Of a DNA stretch of 7,326 nt, positions 6,088 to 7,326 are shown one piece after another. This DNA is from an uncultured Verrucomicrobiota bacterium. GTDB taxonomy: Bacteria; Verrucomicrobiota; Verrucomicrobiia; Chthoniobacterales; SZAS-18. The notes below the pieces were generated by a model. That model saw nothing but the letters and a program-made list of their open reading frames with translations. It was not told the DNA's origin and made no database searches. How positions within the stretch are numbered: position 1 is the stretch's first letter; every line of letters starts with the position of its first letter. Both the position numbers and the translations under genes were made by a program. The stretch covers positions 1-7,326 of the forward strand of contig CALMVM010000555.1 in assembly GCA_937873255.1 (NCBI GenBank), written 5' to 3'.

Positions 6088-6187
6088 CGAATGACGAAGG
6101 GCAGAAAGAGAATGTTCCCGATGTTCTCGATTACAACCCACGTTGCTCGCTAGCTTCTCCGCTTTCGTCATTCGTCATTCGTCATTT
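6082..6187. repeat. Inverted-repeat element built of TCGTCAT/ATGACGA heptamers
   Basis: The left arm (6082-6098) carries two tandem ATGACGA units. The right arm (6164-6180) is its exact 17-base reverse complement, and three tandem TCGTCAT units run 6165-6185. The interior is 65 bases and includes GAGAA/TTCTC pairing. The left arm contains the TGA stop (6085-6087) of the dehydrogenase; the right arm ends 5-8 bases before the methyltransferase ATG and so replaces its ribosome-binding region. Translated, it gives the FVIRHSSF / MTNDEG strings I recall from intergenic repeats in Verrucomicrobiota and Planctomycetota genomes. A REP-like or non-autonomous mobile repeat is likely; the structure is seen directly, its spread in the genome is not. 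Confidence 0.75.
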
Positions 6188-6192
6188 TCCTT

Positions 6193-6795
6193 ATGCCCAA
6201 CCCCGACGCCCCGCGCAGCCTGGACGACCGTTATTTCGACGACGTTTACCGCGCCAACGCGGACCCGTGGAACTTCGCTTCCAGCCCGTACGAGGCCGCC
6301 AAATACGCCGCCACCCTCGCCGCCCTGCCCCGTCCGTCGTACCCGTCGGCGTTCGAGGCCGGCTGTTCCATCGGGGTGTTGACCGCTCAACTCACGCCGC
6401 GTTGCGGACAGTTGCTTTCCGTTGACTTGTCCGAGCGCGCCCTCCAAGCCGCGCGCGAACGTTGCGTCGCGTTGGACAACGTACGCTTCGAACGGCGCGT
6501 CCTGCCGGGGGAGTTCCCCGAGGGTCCGTTCGACCTGACGCTCATCTCGGAGGTCGGTTATTATCTGGCGATGCCCGACCTGTTGACCTTGCGCGAACTC
6601 GCCGTCAGCCGACTCGCGCCCGGCGGGCACCTGCTGCTGGTCCACTGGACACCGCTCGTCCACGATTACCCGCTGACGGGCGACGAGGTCCACGAGGCTT
6701 TTTTGGAATGGGCGCGGCCGGAGCAGGGTCCGCTGAAACATCTTTCGGGCCGCCGGGAGGAAAAATACCGGCTCGACCTGTTCGAGCGAGCCTAG
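6193..6795 (+). CDS. NodS-like class I SAM-dependent methyltransferase
   Basis: This is a 200-residue soluble Rossmann-fold methyltransferase. The family entry motif RYFDDVYRANADPWNF (13-28) and YEAAKYAATLAALP (33-46) lead to the SAM-binding motif I FEAGCSIGVLT (54-64), with acidic D78 in the next strand (LSVDLSERAL). FDLTLISEVGYYL (113-125) is motif IV/post-IV, and LAPGGHLLLVHW with HDYPLTGDEVH (157-167) is typical of NodS-like proteins. NodS itself N-methylates the deacetylated sugar of Nod factor precursors. Here the partner genes (acyl-CoA dehydrogenase-like, family 2 glycosyltransferase) suggest modification of a sugar-, acyl- or amine-containing small molecule, which is inference. The C-terminus EEKYRLDLFERA is family-like, so the gene is intact. 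The start ATG is preceded only by the heptamer repeat, with no Shine-Dalgarno. It shares a CTAG with a minus-strand stop at 6792-6795. Confidence 0.87.
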   Translation: MPNPDAPRSLDDRYFDDVYRANADPWNFASSPYEAAKYAATLAALPRPSYPSAFEAGCSIGVLTAQLTPRCGQLLSVDLSERALQAARERCVALDNVRFERRVLPGEFPEGPFDLTLISEVGYYLAMPDLLTLRELAVSRLAPGGHLLLVHWTPLVHDYPLTGDEVHEAFLEWARPEQGPLKHLSGRREEKYRLDLFERA

Positions 6796-7326
6796 ACGCC
6801 AGCCGCAACCCGGGCCGGTGGACGCCCAACCGTCCGCGCAGGCCCGACACCGCCGCGCGGACTTCCATCAGCGGGACCGCGCACGGACCGACGCCGCTTT
6901 GCCGCTGGCGTTCGCGCACTTCCTGGTAAAGCGCCCCGTGGCTCGCCGCCGCCCGCCACGCCGCCTCGAACCACCCGGCATCCACTTGCAACTCCGCCGC
7001 CGCCTGCGCCGCGCGGGTCGCGGTGACCTTCCGCGTCCACAGCGACCGCACCCGCGCGCGGTGGACGGATTCCAGTTCGATGGCGGCGGGGGAATCCACC
7101 ATCCAGGGTTCGCCACTTGTCGCGGCGCGCGTCCAGATCGAGAGCGTGCCCGAAAGCCCGATGCCCACCCGCCCGGCGCAACGCAAAGAAGTCAACACGA
7201 CCACTTCCGGGCTCTGGCGGACGCGCGCGCCAATGCGTTCCATCTCCCGGTGGAAGGCCATGTCTTCCAGACACGGCACGACGGGGATGCCGCCGGCCGC
7301 GAGGTACGTCTCGACCGTCACCGCCA
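6605..7326 (-). CDS. Family 2 glycosyltransferase, C-terminal part (5' end outside window)
   Basis: On the minus strand the frame enters at the right edge and runs to a TGA at 6605-6607 (239 visible residues). LAAGGIPVVPCLEDMAFHRE followed by IGARVRQSPEVVVLTSLR matches the acceptor-side half of GT-A fold family 2 transferases; the ED pair (complement of 7262-7267) is the expected catalytic-base motif. The nucleotide-sugar-binding DxD half lies outside the window. Cytoplasmic transfer of an unknown sugar is expected. Family-like sequence ends near VPLMEVRAAVSGLRGRLG (about 6830). The last ~75 residues, rich in Pro, Arg and Ala, are antisense to the methyltransferase gene and look non-native. 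In another minus frame a TAG stands at 6792-6794, so a small frameshift near the end, or loss of the old stop, is plausible. It is convergent with the methyltransferase, whereas I recall these families as usually co-directional. Confidence 0.75.
   Translation of the reverse strand, partial: AVTVETYLAAGGIPVVPCLEDMAFHREMERIGARVRQSPEVVVLTSLRCAGRVGIGLSGTLSIWTRAATSGEPWMVDSPAAIELESVHRARVRSLWTRKVTATRAAQAAAELQVDAGWFEAAWRAAASHGALYQEVRERQRQSGVGPCAVPLMEVRAAVSGLRGRLGVHRPGLRLASRLARTGRAGIFPPGGPKDVSADPAPAAPIPKKPRGPRRPSAGNRGRAVSSGPAAGARRARVG

Noticed and set aside
6165..6185. Tandem TCGTCAT units as a possible CRISPR or iteron array
   Set aside because: Units are 7 bp with no spacers and form one arm of an inverted repeat, which does not fit a CRISPR array or a replication origin.
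6792..7274. Alternative minus frame ending at the CTAG shared with the methyltransferase
   Set aside because: Its translation is Gly/Arg-rich without glycosyltransferase motifs; only its stop is of interest as a possible former end of the real frame.

Overview
This is a GC-rich bacterial window of 7.3 kb. It holds two unrelated parts joined at about position 1900. Many genes lack a Shine-Dalgarno sequence. The window also has a kinase-like FHA protein, a DUF4034-like lipoprotein, and short TTCGTCATT-type intergenic repeats. Together these suggest a Verrucomicrobiota or Planctomycetota-type chromosome, but that is a low-confidence inference with no marker gene behind it.

Positions 1-1900 look like the worn edge of a defence or mobile region. 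The first gene (1-1080, 5' end outside the window) is the C-terminal part of a HerA/DUF87-type ATPase. Directly after its stop lies a broken fragment (about 1083-1669) of an MmeI/Eco57I-like (type IIG/L) DNA methyltransferase. It has no start, changes frame near 1370, and stops before any catalytic motif. AT-richer non-coding DNA follows, with a perfect 10-bp inverted repeat (1785-1794 / 1810-1819). It ends at a minus-strand 5'-half of a tRNA-Val(UAC) gene (1901-1945), cut in the variable loop. I read the tRNA break as the scar of an integration or deletion.

Positions 1946-4899 hold 346 bp without a recognisable gene, then two plus-strand genes. One encodes an FHA domain fused to a catalytically dead Ser/Thr-kinase fold (2292-3419). 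The other encodes a probable lipoprotein with a DUF4034-like helical repeat region (3505-4635). Two small perfect hairpins lie between them. A 264-bp spacer with one GC hairpin follows.

Positions 4900-7326 hold a small metabolic or surface-modification cluster: an acyl-CoA dehydrogenase-like flavoprotein (4900-6087), a NodS-like SAM-dependent methyltransferase (6193-6795), and, convergently on the minus strand, the C-terminal part of a family 2 glycosyltransferase (6605-7326, 5' end outside the window). From general knowledge these three families often sit together, usually with a PIG-L deacetylase, in bacterial clusters of unproven function. The dehydrogenase-methyltransferase gap is filled by a repeat element whose 17-bp inverted arms cover the dehydrogenase stop codon and reach almost to the methyltransferase start. 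The glycosyltransferase frame runs 191 bp antisense into the methyltransferase gene.

I see no CRISPR array, no intact insertion sequence and no complete new system. The points most worth following are the ATPase/methyltransferase remnant beside the cut tRNA, the pseudokinase, and the dehydrogenase/methyltransferase/glycosyltransferase cluster with its repeat.
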